Assembly: GCA_944386095.1 (NCBI GenBank)
Contig: CALWZU010000088.1
Span: 1 to 39,451 of the forward strand
Direction of reading: 5' to 3'
Length of the DNA: 39,451 nucleotides
DNA from: an uncultured Clostridia bacterium
Lineage (GTDB): Bacteria > Bacillota > Clostridia > Peptostreptococcales > Anaerovoracaceae
The notes under the pieces: model-generated
What the model was told of the DNA's origin: nothing
Database searches by the model: none
The model's input: the letters and a program-made list of their open reading frames with translations, nothing else
Shown here: piece after piece, positions 1-9,291 of the stretch
Position numbering within the stretch: the first letter of the stretch is position 1
Layout: every line of letters starts with the position of its first letter
Translations under genes and position numbers: made by a program

Positions 1-110
1 TTTTCACTGATTTCGTTATAGGAGAGCTTCCCTGCGCTGCTGTTTTCGAAGATCTGGCTCACCGCTCGAATCTGCGACAGGATGATCTCCAACACTTCTT
101 CTGTCTTCAT
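1..110 (-). CDS. N-terminal part of an unknown protein, cut by the window edge
   Basis: Only the first 36 codons are present, reading MKTEEVLEIILSQIRAV and onward; the gene runs off the left edge. The ATG at 110 has a purine-rich AGGAAGGAAGAGAG stretch just upstream, and a good promoter (-35 TTGATT, -10 TATGAT) lies about 100 bases further up, so this frame was preferred over the overlapping frame that stops inside the window. The visible part looks like an amphipathic helix and matches no family I recognise. Product unknown. Confidence 0.5.
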   Translation of the reverse strand, partial: MKTEEVLEIILSQIRAVSQIFENSSAGKLSYNEISE

Positions 111-210
111 CTCTCTCTTCCTTCCTGGTGATTTCCTTTGTCTGCCCCGGGTATATGTTTTTTCTCATTTTTTTTGAGAAAAATCCTTTAATGGGCACTT
201 TTTTTCTTTT

Positions 211-239
211 ATCATATCAAATCACCGGAAAATAATCAA
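211..239 (-). promoter_or_regulatory. Predicted sigma-A promoter for the partial gene at the left edge
   Basis: On the minus strand TTGATT (234-239) and TATGAT (211-216) are 17 bases apart, with a TG one base before the -10 (extended -10). Transcription would start near 204 and leave a leader of about 95 bases before the ATG at 110. That leader holds a short AT-rich hairpin (TTTTTCTCA/TGAGAAAAA, about 155-182). Confidence 0.55.
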
Positions 240-285
240 TCTTTCTCTATTAATCCCATCAAAGTCCCTGCGTCTATCCGACCCA

Positions 286-316
286 CAAGAAAGACGGCAG
301 GGCTTCAGCCCTGCCG
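286..316 (-). terminator. Intrinsic terminator of groES-groEL
   Basis: An inverted repeat CGGCAGGGC / GCCCTGCCG with a four-base loop (295-316) lies 49 bases after the groEL stop. Read on the minus strand it is followed by a T-rich tract (GTCTTTCTTG). Confidence 0.7.
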
Positions 317-364
317 CCGTTGTATATGATTTCATTTTCCACAAACGAGCTTTCCCAAAAGGCC

Positions 365-1993
<1,629 letters not shown>

Positions 1994-2051
1994 TCATTCC
2001 TCCATTTTGAATCTGATTTCATTTTTGGGGCAGGCCTTACCTCCCCGGACC

Positions 2052-2068
2052 GGCTGCACTCCGCAGCC
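2052..2068 (-). other. Hairpin in the groES-groEL spacer
   Basis: GGCTGC (2052-2057) and GCAGCC (2063-2068) pair around a five-base loop, and CAGGC (2031-2035) can pair with GCCTG (2072-2076) outside it. There is no T-run, so this is unlikely to be a terminator. A role in mRNA processing or in balancing groES and groEL output is inference only. Confidence 0.35.
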
Positions 2069-2084
2069 AAAGCCTGTTACCGGC

Positions 2085-2369
2085 TTACTCCACGATGGCG
2101 AAGATATCCTTCTGAGAAAGCACCTGATAATGCTCGCCCTCGAACTTTACGTCTACGCCCATGTACTTGGGAAACAATACCTTATCTCCTACCTTGACCT
2201 GCATGGGAACGTGTTTTCCTTCATGGACCTCTCCGGGACCTACCGCCAGGACTTCCGCCATCTGAGGCTCTTCCTTGGCATTGCTGGGCAGTACGATGCC
2301 GCCCTTTGTGGTCTCTTCCGCTTCCAGCATTTTGATTACAACTCTGTCGCCTAATGGTTTCAGTTTCAT
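2085..2369 (-). CDS. groS: Co-chaperonin GroES (Hsp10)
   Basis: The 94-residue protein has the typical GroES length and begins [15 protein letters not shown], the classic start of the family. The mobile loop that docks onto GroEL is visible as [17 protein letters not shown] near residues 17-33. GroES forms the heptameric lid of the folding chamber. A strong AAGGAGGGG site precedes the ATG. It is the first gene of a two-gene operon with groEL, directly downstream of a sigma-A promoter overlapped by a perfect CIRCE element. Confidence 0.98.
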   Translation of the reverse strand: MKLKPLGDRVVIKMLEAEETTKGGIVLPSNAKEEPQMAEVLAVGPGEVHEGKHVPMQVKVGDKVLFPKYMGVDVKFEGEHYQVLSQKDIFAIVE

Positions 2370-2412
2370 AGAAACCCCTCCTTACTATTTTAATTGCGTT
2401 TCCTTGCATTTA

Positions 2413-2439
2413 TTAGCACTCACCTTTTGTGAGTGCTAA
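2413..2439. promoter_or_regulatory. CIRCE operator (HrcA site)
   Basis: TTAGCACTC (2413-2421), nine bases, then GAGTGCTAA (2431-2439): this matches the canonical CIRCE inverted repeat exactly. It begins 4 bases downstream of the groES -10 box and so covers the transcription start. HrcA binding here is established for this family; hrcA itself is not in the window. Confidence 0.97.
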
Positions 2440-2443
2440 TGCT

Positions 2444-2471
2444 ATTATACCCATTATGGCCGGTTTTTCAA
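2444..2471 (-). promoter_or_regulatory. Sigma-A promoter of groES-groEL
   Basis: Minus-strand TTGAAA (2466-2471), a 16-base spacer, and a consensus TATAAT (2444-2449), immediately upstream of CIRCE. Confidence 0.85.
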
Positions 2472-2473
2472 GA

Positions 2474-2513
2474 TCAAAAAAAAGCAAAATTTCCCTTTAA
2501 TAAGGGAAATTTT
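2474..2513 (-). terminator. Intrinsic terminator of the DUF554 gene
   Basis: AAAATTTCCCTT (2486-2497) and AAGGGAAATTTT (2502-2513) form a perfect 12-bp stem with a four-base loop. On the minus strand a run of eight T follows, which insulates the groES promoter from the gene upstream. Confidence 0.85.
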
Positions 2514-2592
2514 CCGTTAATCACCTGTTTTTCTCTTTATTTCTTTTATTTTCATTTTTTGATTCTTTTTTGTTTTTTCTTCTGCCGGGATC

Positions 2593-3279
2593 CTAAAATA
2601 CGCCCAAAATCCAGTAATATACACAGGGCAAAAAGATGGCCGGTATCATATTAGCCACCCGGATACTGCGAATCTCCAGAAAATTCAGGCCGATGGCGGC
2701 GATCAAAAGACTTCCCACCGCCGACATCTCCCGGATCATATCCTCTGTCAGAAAATCCCTGAAGGACGCCGCGCCCAGGGTCAGAACACCTTCATACACC
2801 ATCACCGGCAGCGCGCTGAAGGCTACGCCCACCCCCATGGTTCCCGCGAACACGATGGCGATGACCCCGTCCAGGATCGATTTGGCAAACAGCATTTCAT
2901 GATCCTGCATCAGTCCGCTGTTCAGCGCTCCGATGATCGCCATGGAGCCGGTGCAGAAAACCACGGAACTTGATACAAAGCCCTTTGAAAAGCTTCCCTC
3001 TCCAAAGCCCAGCCGCTTTTCCGCCAAATACCCCAGGCGGTTCATCCCTCCTTCGATATTCAAAAGCTCCCCCAGCAGGCTTCCCAGCACCAGACAAACG
3101 ATCAGCAGGATCACATTTTCATTTTGCAGGGCGCCGGAAATCCCGATAAAGGTGATGGCAAGGCCCAGAGCCTTTGTCAGGATCTCATTGAACCTTTCCG
3201 GCATCCCCTTTATAAAAAATGCGCCCAGCACACCGCAGACAATAATAGCCGCTCCATTTACCAAAACCCCTGTCAGCAT
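2593..3279 (-). CDS. DUF554 family integral membrane protein
   Basis: The 228-residue protein is almost entirely hydrophobic, with about six or seven predicted membrane segments and the Gly-rich pattern of the DUF554 family (YqgA/YdfK-like). Recognisable stretches are VNGAAIIVCGVLGAF at the N-terminus, LVLGSLLGELLNIE near residue 83, FCTGSMAIIGALNSG near residue 108 and the C-terminal MIPAIFLPCVYYW. Family function is unknown; a transport role has been suggested from topology only. An AGAGGAAAGG ribosome site precedes the ATG. The gene stands alone between the P-loop/Asp23 gene and groES and has a strong terminator. Confidence 0.85.
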   Translation of the reverse strand: MLTGVLVNGAAIIVCGVLGAFFIKGMPERFNEILTKALGLAITFIGISGALQNENVILLIVCLVLGSLLGELLNIEGGMNRLGYLAEKRLGFGEGSFSKGFVSSSVVFCTGSMAIIGALNSGLMQDHEMLFAKSILDGVIAIVFAGTMGVGVAFSALPVMVYEGVLTLGAASFRDFLTEDMIREMSAVGSLLIAAIGLNFLEIRSIRVANMIPAIFLPCVYYWILGVF

Positions 3280-3407
3280 GTTTTTCCTTTCCTCTTTCCT
3301 GTTCCTCTCATGGCTTTTAACCCTTTTTCCTCTTTATTTCTGCTGATTTTCCCGGTTTATGATAACCCTGCCCTTTTCCGGCAAAAGCCCGGCGCAAACC
3401 GCCTTTT

Positions 3408-4214
3408 TTACAACAGCCCCTTCACCGTTACATTGACGCCCAAAACGTTAAAGGCCGTCATGGAGGATACGCTTTTATCCACCCTTTGCTGAAAATCCTC
3501 CGCGATTTCCCGGACAGCACACCCATACACCAGCAAAAGCTCTACGTGTATCAGCAGCCCCCCTTCGCTGTTATCGATGCTCATCCGGGCTGTTTTTACC
3601 ACCTGGGGACTCAAGACCGCTTCCCATCGGATAATATCAAAAATCGCCTTTTCTGAAATCGTATAGCCGCCCAGATAGCTGTAGGTGGGCCTTACCTCCG
3701 TGCGTTCCTCTACCATGGGACGCCTCTGACCGCTTTTCCGGAAAATTTTCAGGGGATCCATAAAATAGCCGGAAAATTCCCGCTTCAGCTGAAAGGTAGG
3801 CACCGGGATGGCATGCTTTCCCTTTTCCCTTCGCTGCCGCAGGGCCGCCTGCATGTCCTTTTCCTCGGACACCTCTTCAATGCGTATGATCTGGCTGATT
3901 TCAGGAAGCGCCAGTCTGGAGGCGATCCTTTCCACCATGCCCTCCGAGGTGCCGAGAATCAAAATAGAAGAGGGCTCTCTCCGCCTGATCTCTTCCATCA
4001 CCTGCCGCCTGTGCTCCTCTTCGGTGAACAGCGCCGTTTTTATAGCCCCCACCTTGGTTCCGGCCCGTTTCGCCGATTTCCCCGCATATACCTTATTTTT
4101 CCCGATCAAAAGGCCGTCGTCGATAATCAGCTGGATCCCCCTGTCTCTGCAAACAGACAGGGCCTGATAGCTTTTTCCCGTTCCGCTTTTTCCCACCAAA
4201 GCGTATATTTTCAT
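3408..4214 (-). CDS. P-loop NTPase fused to a C-terminal Asp23/Gls24-type domain
   Basis: This 268-residue protein joins two modules. Residues 1-165 form a P-loop NTPase: Walker A GKSGTGKS at residues 8-15, a IQLIIDDGLLI strand near 30 and a hydrophobic SSILILGTSEGM strand near 83. Residues from about 175 to the end (YTISEKAIFDIIRWEA, then SIDNSEGGLLIHVELLLVYG, VREIAEDFQQRVDKSV, VLGVNVTVKGL) follow the pattern of the Asp23/Gls24 (DUF322) envelope or alkaline stress fold. The start was set at the ATG at 4214 because an AGGAG lies 8 bases before it; the in-frame ATG at 4238 has no such site. It is probably monocistronic. Both domain calls are pattern recognition, and the cellular role is unknown. 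Confidence 0.7.
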   Translation of the reverse strand: MKIYALVGKSGTGKSYQALSVCRDRGIQLIIDDGLLIGKNKVYAGKSAKRAGTKVGAIKTALFTEEEHRRQVMEEIRRREPSSILILGTSEGMVERIASRLALPEISQIIRIEEVSEEKDMQAALRQRREKGKHAIPVPTFQLKREFSGYFMDPLKIFRKSGQRRPMVEERTEVRPTYSYLGGYTISEKAIFDIIRWEAVLSPQVVKTARMSIDNSEGGLLIHVELLLVYGCAVREIAEDFQQRVDKSVSSMTAFNVLGVNVTVKGLL

Positions 4215-4280
4215 TTCCAAACTCCTCATATCTCTCAATATTTTGACAAGAATTTATATGAAAATTTCGCATAAAATCTA

Positions 4281-4309
4281 TTGTTCTGCCCATATGATTC
4301 TGTTATAAT
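4281..4309 (+). promoter_or_regulatory. Sigma-A promoter of the ferredoxin gene
   Basis: TTGTTC (4281-4286), 17 bases, then a perfect TATAAT (4304-4309) with an extended -10 TG (4301-4302). The predicted start near 4316 leaves a 5' leader of only about 24 bases, which contains the ribosome site. Confidence 0.75.
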
Positions 4310-4339
4310 AAGCACGAATTGAAAAAGGAGGTGCTTACT

Positions 4340-4510
4340 TTGGCATACACAATCAAAGACGATTGCATCGGTTGCGGCGCTTGCGAGTCTGAATGTCCGG
4401 TAGGCTGCATCAGCAATGCGGGCGGCCAGTTCCAGATCGACGCCGGTTCCTGCATCGATTGCGGCGCTTGCACTGGTGCCTGCCCTGTAGGAGCAATCGT
4501 AGAAGCATAA
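4340..4510 (+). CDS. Clostridial-type 2[4Fe-4S] ferredoxin
   Basis: The 56-residue protein carries two full cluster motifs, CIGCGACESECPVGCI and CIDCGACTGACPVGAI, each CxxCxxCxxxCP. It is a small soluble low-potential electron carrier of the kind used by pyruvate:ferredoxin oxidoreductase, hydrogenases and Rnf in anaerobes. The start is a TTG at 4340: a textbook AAAGGAGGTG ends 6 bases before it and the resulting MAYTIKDDCI is the usual family N-terminus. An in-frame upstream ATG at 4319 lies before the ribosome site and was rejected. It is a single-gene unit with its own promoter and a terminator shared with rex. Confidence 0.96.
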   Translation: MAYTIKDDCIGCGACESECPVGCISNAGGQFQIDAGSCIDCGACTGACPVGAIVEA

Positions 4511-4521
4511 ACGCGGGTAAT

Positions 4522-4555
4522 AAAATAACCGTTTCCCAAAGGAAACGGTTATTTT
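4522..4555. terminator. Bidirectional terminator between ferredoxin and rex
   Basis: AAAATAACCGTTTCC (4522-4536) and GGAAACGGTTATTTT (4541-4555) form a perfect 15-bp stem with a four-base loop. T-rich ends on both strands let it stop the ferredoxin transcript from the left and the rex transcript from the right. Confidence 0.9.
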
Positions 4556-4564
4556 AATGTTCTT

Positions 4565-5203
4565 TTACTGGTTCTGATTCACATAATAAGCCAGGGTATA
4601 AAGGCTGTCGCTTAAATGAACGTTCTCCAGGGCCACATGCTCCGGAACATTCAGATCGATGGAAGCAAAATTCCAGATTCCTTTTACATTTCCTTTTGAA
4701 AGGGTGTCGGCTACCTCCTGGGCGCTGTCCCTGTTTGTGGTGATAATACCGATATCGATTTTGTTGCGCTTCAGATAAGCGCTCAGATCCCGGTAATCCT
4801 GCACCTTGATGTCATTGACCCTCCGTCCCACTACCTGCGGGCTCACATCGAAGATCCCTTCGATTTTAAAGCCGATCTGATTAAAATATGTATAATTGGC
4901 GATAGCCTGTCCCAGATTCCCAAGACCAATCAGGATCACACGGTACTCCTTGTCCAGCCCCAGAATCTTGCCTACCTGTTCATATAAATCCTCTACATTG
5001 TATCCGTACCCCTGCTGGCCGAAGCCGCCGAAGTTGTTAAGATCCTGTCTGATCTGCGACGCCGTAAAGCCGGTGATCTGGCTAAGCTCCTTGGATGAGA
5101 TCCTCGTTACGCCCCTGTCACGCAGCTCCGTCAGGCGTCTTCTGTATCGGGGAAGCCGTCTGATTACCGAGGGGGATACTCTCTCCCTTGTTTTTTTGAT
5201 CAT
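4565..5203 (-). CDS. rex: Redox-sensing transcriptional repressor Rex
   Basis: The 212-residue length is typical. The N-terminal winged helix (SPSVIRRLPRYRRRLTELRDRG..., residues 11 onward, with ITGFTASQIRQDLNNFG as recognition region) is followed by a Rossmann fold with GLGNLGQAIANY near residue 93 and the C-terminal swapped helix YTLAYYVNQ. Rex dimers sense the NADH/NAD+ ratio and repress fermentation and respiration genes when NADH is low. The ATG follows an AAGGAGAAACTGATAG region. It is divergent from the ABC-F gene and convergent with ferredoxin. I did not find a convincing Rex operator (TTGTTAA...TTAACAA) near its own promoter. Confidence 0.97.
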   Translation of the reverse strand: MIKKTRERVSPSVIRRLPRYRRRLTELRDRGVTRISSKELSQITGFTASQIRQDLNNFGGFGQQGYGYNVEDLYEQVGKILGLDKEYRVILIGLGNLGQAIANYTYFNQIGFKIEGIFDVSPQVVGRRVNDIKVQDYRDLSAYLKRNKIDIGIITTNRDSAQEVADTLSKGNVKGIWNFASIDLNVPEHVALENVHLSDSLYTLAYYVNQNQ

Positions 5204-5240
5204 CTATCAGTTTCTCCTTCTCCTTTGACCTGTGGAAAAA

Positions 5241-5268
5241 ATTATAACATAATTGTAGAGAAAATCAA
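5241..5268 (-). promoter_or_regulatory. Predicted promoter of rex
   Basis: Minus-strand TTGATT (5263-5268), 16 bases, TATAAT (5241-5246). The rex ATG is about 30 bases downstream of the expected start. Confidence 0.6.
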
Positions 5269-5277
5269 ACAGTTGTA

Positions 5278-5286
5278 TGGTATAAT
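5278..5286 (+). promoter_or_regulatory. Extended -10 promoter of the ABC-F gene
   Basis: TGGTATAAT (5278-5286) is a perfect extended -10. No good -35 lies at the right distance, which is common for extended -10 promoters. Confidence 0.5.
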
Positions 5287-5331
5287 TCCTGTTGATACTT
5301 TTGAAGGATATAAAACGGAAGGAGGACAAAA

Positions 5332-7290
5332 TTGACGGTATTATCGGTAAAACATGTTTCCAAAGCTTACGGCATCGATACCATTTTGTCTGATATATCT
5401 TTTCTGATCAATGAAAAAGACAAGGTCGGCCTCATCGGCTTAAACGGCGCCGGCAAGACCACCCTTTTAAATATTCTCACCGGCAGTCTTTCTCCCGACG
5501 AAGGGGAAATCTATATGCCGCCCGGAACCACGGTGCAATATCTCAGGCAAAACGGCAATTTCCGCTCTGAAAATACCATATATGAGGAATTCTTGGAGAT
5601 TTTCCGGCCGGTTATTCTCATGGAGGAAAAGCTCCGTCTTCTTTCCGGTCAAATCTCCCAAGAAGCGGCCAAGGGAAAAGATACCGCCTCTCTTCTGGAG
5701 GAATACGGGCGGCTTTCAGAGGAATTTTCCGCCGCCAACGGCTACGGCTATAAAAGCGAGATCCGGGGCATCCTCACCAGCCTTGGTTTTTCTCAGCAGG
5801 ATTACGATAAAAAAATCGACACCTTAAGCGGCGGTGAAAAAACCCGGCTTTCCCTTGGGGTCATGCTTTTAAAAAAGCCTGATCTTTTACTGCTGGACGA
5901 GCCCACCAATCATCTGGACATCGATACCCTGCGCTGGCTGGAGCAGTATCTGAAAACCTATCCCAAAACCATCCTGGTTATTTCCCATGACCGGTATTTT
6001 CTGGATCAGATCGTAACCCGCATTTTCGAGATCGAAAATAAATCTCTTTCCATTTATGAAACCGACTATACCGGCTACATGCGCCAGAAAAAAGAACGGA
6101 TCGCCGCCGCCATGCGCCAGTATGAAAAGAATCAGGCGGAAATCCAAAGGCAGGAGGAAATGATCCGCCGCTTTAAACAGCACGGCACGGAAAAGCTGGC
6201 AAATCGGGCCAAATCCAGGGAAAAAATGCTCCAGCGCATGGAGCATCTGGAGAAACCCCAGGAAACACAGGACCGGATGAAGCTGCATTTCAAAACCTCC
6301 CTTCAAAGCGGAGGAGACGTTATCAGCGCCCGGGATCTGTCCCTGCATTTTGGCAGCCGGCTTTTGTTTGAAAATGTTTCTCTTGATATCAAAAGAGGAG
6401 AGCGGGTCTGCCTGATCGGGCCGAACGGCATAGGAAAAACCACCCTTCTGAAAATCCTTCTTGGAAAGGAACAGCCCGATCACGGAGAGATCCGTGACGG
6501 CGTCAACGTGACCATGGGCTATTACGATCAGGAGCAGCAGCTTTTAAATGGCGAGCATACCATTTTAGAGGAGCTTCACGCCTCCTACCGTCTTTATACC
6601 CAGACGGAGCTGCGAAATATCCTGGGTGCGTTTTTGTTCCGGGGAGACGATGTTTTCCACAAAGTGTCCTCTCTCAGCGGCGGGGAAAAAGCCCGCCTTT
6701 CCCTGTTAAAGCTCATGATGACCGGCTCCAATTTCCTGATCATGGACGAGCCCACCAACCACCTTGACATCGCTTCCAAGGAGGTCTTTGAAGATGCACT
6801 CCTGCATTTTCCCGGCACCCTTCTGATGGTTTCCCACGACCGGTATTTTCTCAATAAAATCCCTACCCGGATCCTGGAGCTTTCCCCGGAAGGGCTGACA
6901 GAATACCTTGGCAATTACGACTATTACCTGGAAAAAAAGGCAAAAAAAGAAGAGCCTTCGGACAGCTCCCGGGACGCCGGAGCCTTCTCAGGCCGGCAGG
7001 CCCCTGCCGGCAAGGGCTGGGACCAGGAAGGAAATATCACCAAGACCCGTATGAAGGAGGAGCGGAAGAAAGAAAAGGAGCTGCAGCGCCAGCAGCGGCA
7101 AAAGGCAAAAGAGCAGAAAATCCTGGAAGAAACCATTTCCAGGCTGGAGCAGGAAAAAGCGGATCTGGAAGAGCAGATGTGCCTTGAGGAGGTCTTTTCA
7201 GACCCCGATAAAATGAGGGAAATTACCGAAAAACACCGGAAAACGGCACAAGCGTTAGATGACGCCTACGAAAAATGGATGGAAGGCTAA
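5332..7290 (+). CDS. ABC-F family ATPase (ribosome-associated type)
   Basis: The 652-residue protein has two ABC ATPase domains and no membrane segment, which defines the ABC-F class. Domain 1 has Walker A GLNGAGKT (36-43), LSGGEKTRLSLG and LLLLDEPTNHLD. A charged linker between the domains (MRQYEKNQAEIQRQEEMIRRF) fits the P-site tRNA interaction motif. Domain 2 has GPNGIGKTT, LSGGEKARLSL and LIMDEPTNHLD. The last 100 residues are a Lys/Glu-rich coiled coil, as in Uup/YdiF-type members. ABC-F proteins act at the ribosomal E site and relieve stalling; some protect from antibiotics, but nothing here marks this one as a resistance protein. The start is TTG at 5332, five bases after GGAGGACAAAA began. 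It is transcribed alone. Confidence 0.93.
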   Translation: MTVLSVKHVSKAYGIDTILSDISFLINEKDKVGLIGLNGAGKTTLLNILTGSLSPDEGEIYMPPGTTVQYLRQNGNFRSENTIYEEFLEIFRPVILMEEKLRLLSGQISQEAAKGKDTASLLEEYGRLSEEFSAANGYGYKSEIRGILTSLGFSQQDYDKKIDTLSGGEKTRLSLGVMLLKKPDLLLLDEPTNHLDIDTLRWLEQYLKTYPKTILVISHDRYFLDQIVTRIFEIENKSLSIYETDYTGYMRQKKERIAAAMRQYEKNQAEIQRQEEMIRRFKQHGTEKLANRAKSREKMLQRMEHLEKPQETQDRMKLHFKTSLQSGGDVISARDLSLHFGSRLLFENVSLDIKRGERVCLIGPNGIGKTTLLKILLGKEQPDHGEIRDGVNVTMGYYDQEQQLLNGEHTILEELHASYRLYTQTELRNILGAFLFRGDDVFHKVSSLSGGEKARLSLLKLMMTGSNFLIMDEPTNHLDIASKEVFEDALLHFPGTLLMVSHDRYFLNKIPTRILELSPEGLTEYLGNYDYYLEKKAKKEEPSDSSRDAGAFSGRQAPAGKGWDQEGNITKTRMKEERKKEKELQRQQRQKAKEQKILEETISRLEQEKADLEEQMCLEEVFSDPDKMREITEKHRKTAQALDDAYEKWMEG

Positions 7291-7329
7291 AAATCCCTAA
7301 AGATTTTGTATATTTTTCTTAAATCAGAA

Positions 7330-7358
7330 TTGCAGTCTTTCCGGCGGTATTCTATAAT
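7330..7358 (+). promoter_or_regulatory. Promoter of acpP
   Basis: TTGCAG (7330-7335), 17 bases, TATAAT (7353-7358). The predicted start near 7365 gives a 5' leader of about 90 bases. No FapR-like palindrome was seen. Confidence 0.7.
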
Positions 7359-7454
7359 ATTGACGATAAAACGCATTTTTCATAAGCTTTGCCATATAAT
7401 CCGGTAAGCGGCGTTTTTCAAACAGAAGAATCGTAAGGATGTGGAGGTTACAAC

Positions 7455-7685
7455 ATGGTATTTGAAAAGATCAGAGACATCATCGCGGAACAGCTGGGAA
7501 TTGGGGATCCCTCTGTAATCACGACGGAAACTTCTATCATGAAGGATCTGGAAGCGGATTCTCTTGATGCTGTGGAAATTATCATGGGCATTGAAGATGA
7601 GTTTGACATCGAGGTTTCTGATGAGGCGGCTGAACGTTTTCAGGTCGTTGGCGATATTGTAAAATATGTTGAGGATCAGATCTGA
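7455..7685 (+). CDS. acpP: Acyl carrier protein
   Basis: The 76-residue acidic protein has the family's length and the phosphopantetheine attachment motif DSLDAVEI, with the modified serine at about residue 36. The body ([16 protein letters not shown] ... [15 protein letters not shown] ... [12 protein letters not shown]) is a typical four-helix ACP. It carries growing acyl chains in type II fatty acid synthesis. A GGATGTGGAGG site precedes the ATG. Unlike the arrangement in many genomes, no fab gene is adjacent; it is a single-gene unit with its own promoter and terminator. Confidence 0.97.
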   Translation: MVFEKIRDIIAEQLGIGDPSVITTETSIMKDLEADSLDAVEIIMGIEDEFDIEVSDEAAERFQVVGDIVKYVEDQI

Positions 7686-7754
7686 CCGGCTCCGGCTTCT
7701 CCGGCAGGCAGATTGACATACAATTTATGCAGATCAGAATCAGGCCAAAAAGAT

Positions 7755-7790
7755 AAACCGGTTTGGAAAACATTCCAAAACCGGTTTTTC
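7755..7790. terminator. Bidirectional terminator between acpP and tsaD
   Basis: AAACCGG-TTTGGAA and TTCCAAA-A-CCGGTTT pair with a single bulged base. A T-run follows on the plus strand and a T-rich stretch on the minus strand, so it ends acpP and probably also the tsaD operon, whose stop codon lies at 7793. Confidence 0.85.
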
Positions 7791-7792
7791 AT

Positions 7793-8839
7793 TTATCGTC
7801 CAAGGGGCATCACCGGATACGCATCCAAGGTCAGATCCGCCGGGGGCACGTGATGTATGTACTCATAATATGCGGCGCAGGCGATCATCGCACCGTTGTC
7901 GGTACAAAGCTCCATAGGCGGCACATACAGCTCCAGTCCCTTTTCCAGGCAGGCCCTCTCCAAAGAAGCTCTCAGACAGCTGTTGGCGGCCACGCCTCCC
8001 GCCAGGGCCACCCGCTTCTGTCCCATGGCCCTCGCCGCCCGAATGGTTTTTTCTGTCAGAACCTCTACCACCGCCGCCTGAAAGCCGGCGGCCACATCCT
8101 CCTGACGGAAGCTCTCCCCTTTTTGCCGGGCGCTGTTGATATAATTCAAAACCCCTGTCTTGGTGCCGCTGAAGCTGAAATCATAGCTGTCCGGCTCCAG
8201 ATAAACCCTTTTGAAGAAAATCCTTTCCGGATCGCCCTGCTTTGCCAGCCGGTCCAGAAGAGGTCCTCCCGGATAACCCAGGCCCAAAACTCTCGCCACC
8301 TTGTCATAGGCCTCCCCTGCCGCGTCGTCCCGGGTCTGGCCCAGTATCCGGTAATGGACATAATCCTCTACCAAAGCGATGGCCGTATGCCCTCCGGAAA
8401 CGATCAGACACACAAAAGGCGGCTTTAGGCTGGGATGAGCGATATAATTGGCGCAGATATGGCCCCTGATATGATGCACTCCCATCAGGGGAATATCAAG
8501 GGCATAGGCCATGGCCTTGGCCGTCGCCGTCCCGATCAGAAGAGCGCCGATCAGCCCCGGGCCGTTGGTAACACCGATCAGATCGATGTCGGAAAAGCTG
8601 ACGCCCGCTTCAGAAAGAGCCTGGTCGATCACCGGATTCACATTGGCAAGATGATGCCTGGAGGCGATTTCCGGCACCACGCCTCCATAAGCCTTATGAA
8701 TTTCGATCTGAGAAGAAATAACATTGGAAAGCACCCGCCTGCCTCCTTCCACCACGGCGGCGGCTGTTTCGTCACAGCTGGATTCGATGCCAAGACAAAG
8801 AAATCCTTTTCCGTTTTTCGGCTCTCCCGGCTGATTCAT
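7793..8839 (-). CDS. tsaD: tRNA N6-adenosine threonylcarbamoyltransferase TsaD
   Basis: The 348-residue protein is the ASKHA-fold catalytic subunit that moves the threonylcarbamoyl group onto A37 of ANN-reading tRNAs (t6A). Markers are [15 protein letters not shown] at the N-terminus, the metal-binding pair in [13 protein letters not shown] near residue 118, [10 protein letters not shown], and [10 protein letters not shown] near 280. A strong AAAGGAGAG site precedes the ATG. It is the last gene of the run capA-cysQ-pepV-tsaE-tsaB-rimI-ORF-tsaD and lies in the same operon as its partners TsaB and TsaE. The nearby tRNA-Thr is itself a substrate class for t6A. Confidence 0.97.
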   Translation of the reverse strand: MNQPGEPKNGKGFLCLGIESSCDETAAAVVEGGRRVLSNVISSQIEIHKAYGGVVPEIASRHHLANVNPVIDQALSEAGVSFSDIDLIGVTNGPGLIGALLIGTATAKAMAYALDIPLMGVHHIRGHICANYIAHPSLKPPFVCLIVSGGHTAIALVEDYVHYRILGQTRDDAAGEAYDKVARVLGLGYPGGPLLDRLAKQGDPERIFFKRVYLEPDSYDFSFSGTKTGVLNYINSARQKGESFRQEDVAAGFQAAVVEVLTEKTIRAARAMGQKRVALAGGVAANSCLRASLERACLEKGLELYVPPMELCTDNGAMIACAAYYEYIHHVPPADLTLDAYPVMPLGR

Positions 8840-8925
8840 ACTCTCTTTCTCTCCTTTCCATCATGCGCAGCATATGCCTTTCCTGTCATCGTCCTTTAAG
8901 TCGTATTAACTGAATGGAGCCCTTT

Positions 8926-9138
8926 TTATTGCAGATCTCTTCCCAGCAGCGCCTGCTCCTGGCTGTTGAGGACGCACCGCCGGTCCGTGGTATAATGAAC
9001 GCAGTTGTCGCAGGCCCTGTAATCCGACATATTGAAGGAACTGGTATTTCTCCTTCTTTGAAAACGCCTGCAATGAGATGCCGCAAAGCACATCTCCTCG
9101 TTATAATCGTAATATTCCTCCCGGCCTGGATCTCTCAT
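8926..9138 (-). CDS. Small Cys-rich hypothetical protein in the t6A operon
   Basis: This 70-residue ORF has a good GGGAGG site eight bases before its ATG and sits in the operon between rimI and tsaD. It has no membrane segment. The N-terminus is acidic and aromatic (REEYYDYNEE), the middle is Arg-rich (CRRFQRRR), and the second half holds C43xxC46 and a third cysteine at 55 (ACDNCVHYTTDRRC), possibly half of a metal site. I do not recognise a named family and assign no function. The ribosome site, position and lack of a competing gene on either strand support it as real. Confidence 0.6.
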   Translation of the reverse strand: MRDPGREEYYDYNEEMCFAASHCRRFQRRRNTSSFNMSDYRACDNCVHYTTDRRCVLNSQEQALLGRDLQ

Positions 9139-9247
9139 GCTCTCGCCTCCCGTAAAACACCCTTTTTCGAAGTTTTTCTTTTCGTATGTCTTAGTATGGT
9201 CTTACAGAAAGGGTTTTATTCTGCCCGGCAGGACTTTTACCCCCCTA

Positions 9248-9291
9248 AAAGGCTTTTGCCGGCAGCCTCCCAGCCGGAAAAGGAGGCCTTT
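9248..9291 (-). terminator. Hairpin at the end of rimI, possible partial terminator
   Basis: The minus strand can fold AAAGGC ... GCCTTT with an inner CTTTTCCGGC/GCCGGCAAAAG stem, followed by only four T. It overlaps the rimI stop codon. It may attenuate transcription into the small ORF and tsaD, or only stabilise the upstream mRNA. Confidence 0.35.

Noticed and set aside
16-198. Minus-strand frame starting near the left promoter
   Set aside because: No ribosome site at its start and a highly charged random-looking sequence; the frame starting at 110 has the ribosome site and a better protein pattern.
4319-4339. Upstream in-frame start of ferredoxin
   Set aside because: It lies before the AAAGGAGGTG site; the TTG at 4340 gives the normal family N-terminus.
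5204-5331. Rex operator in the rex/ABC-F intergenic region
   Set aside because: No TTGTTAA...TTAACAA-like palindrome is visible; only promoter elements are supported.
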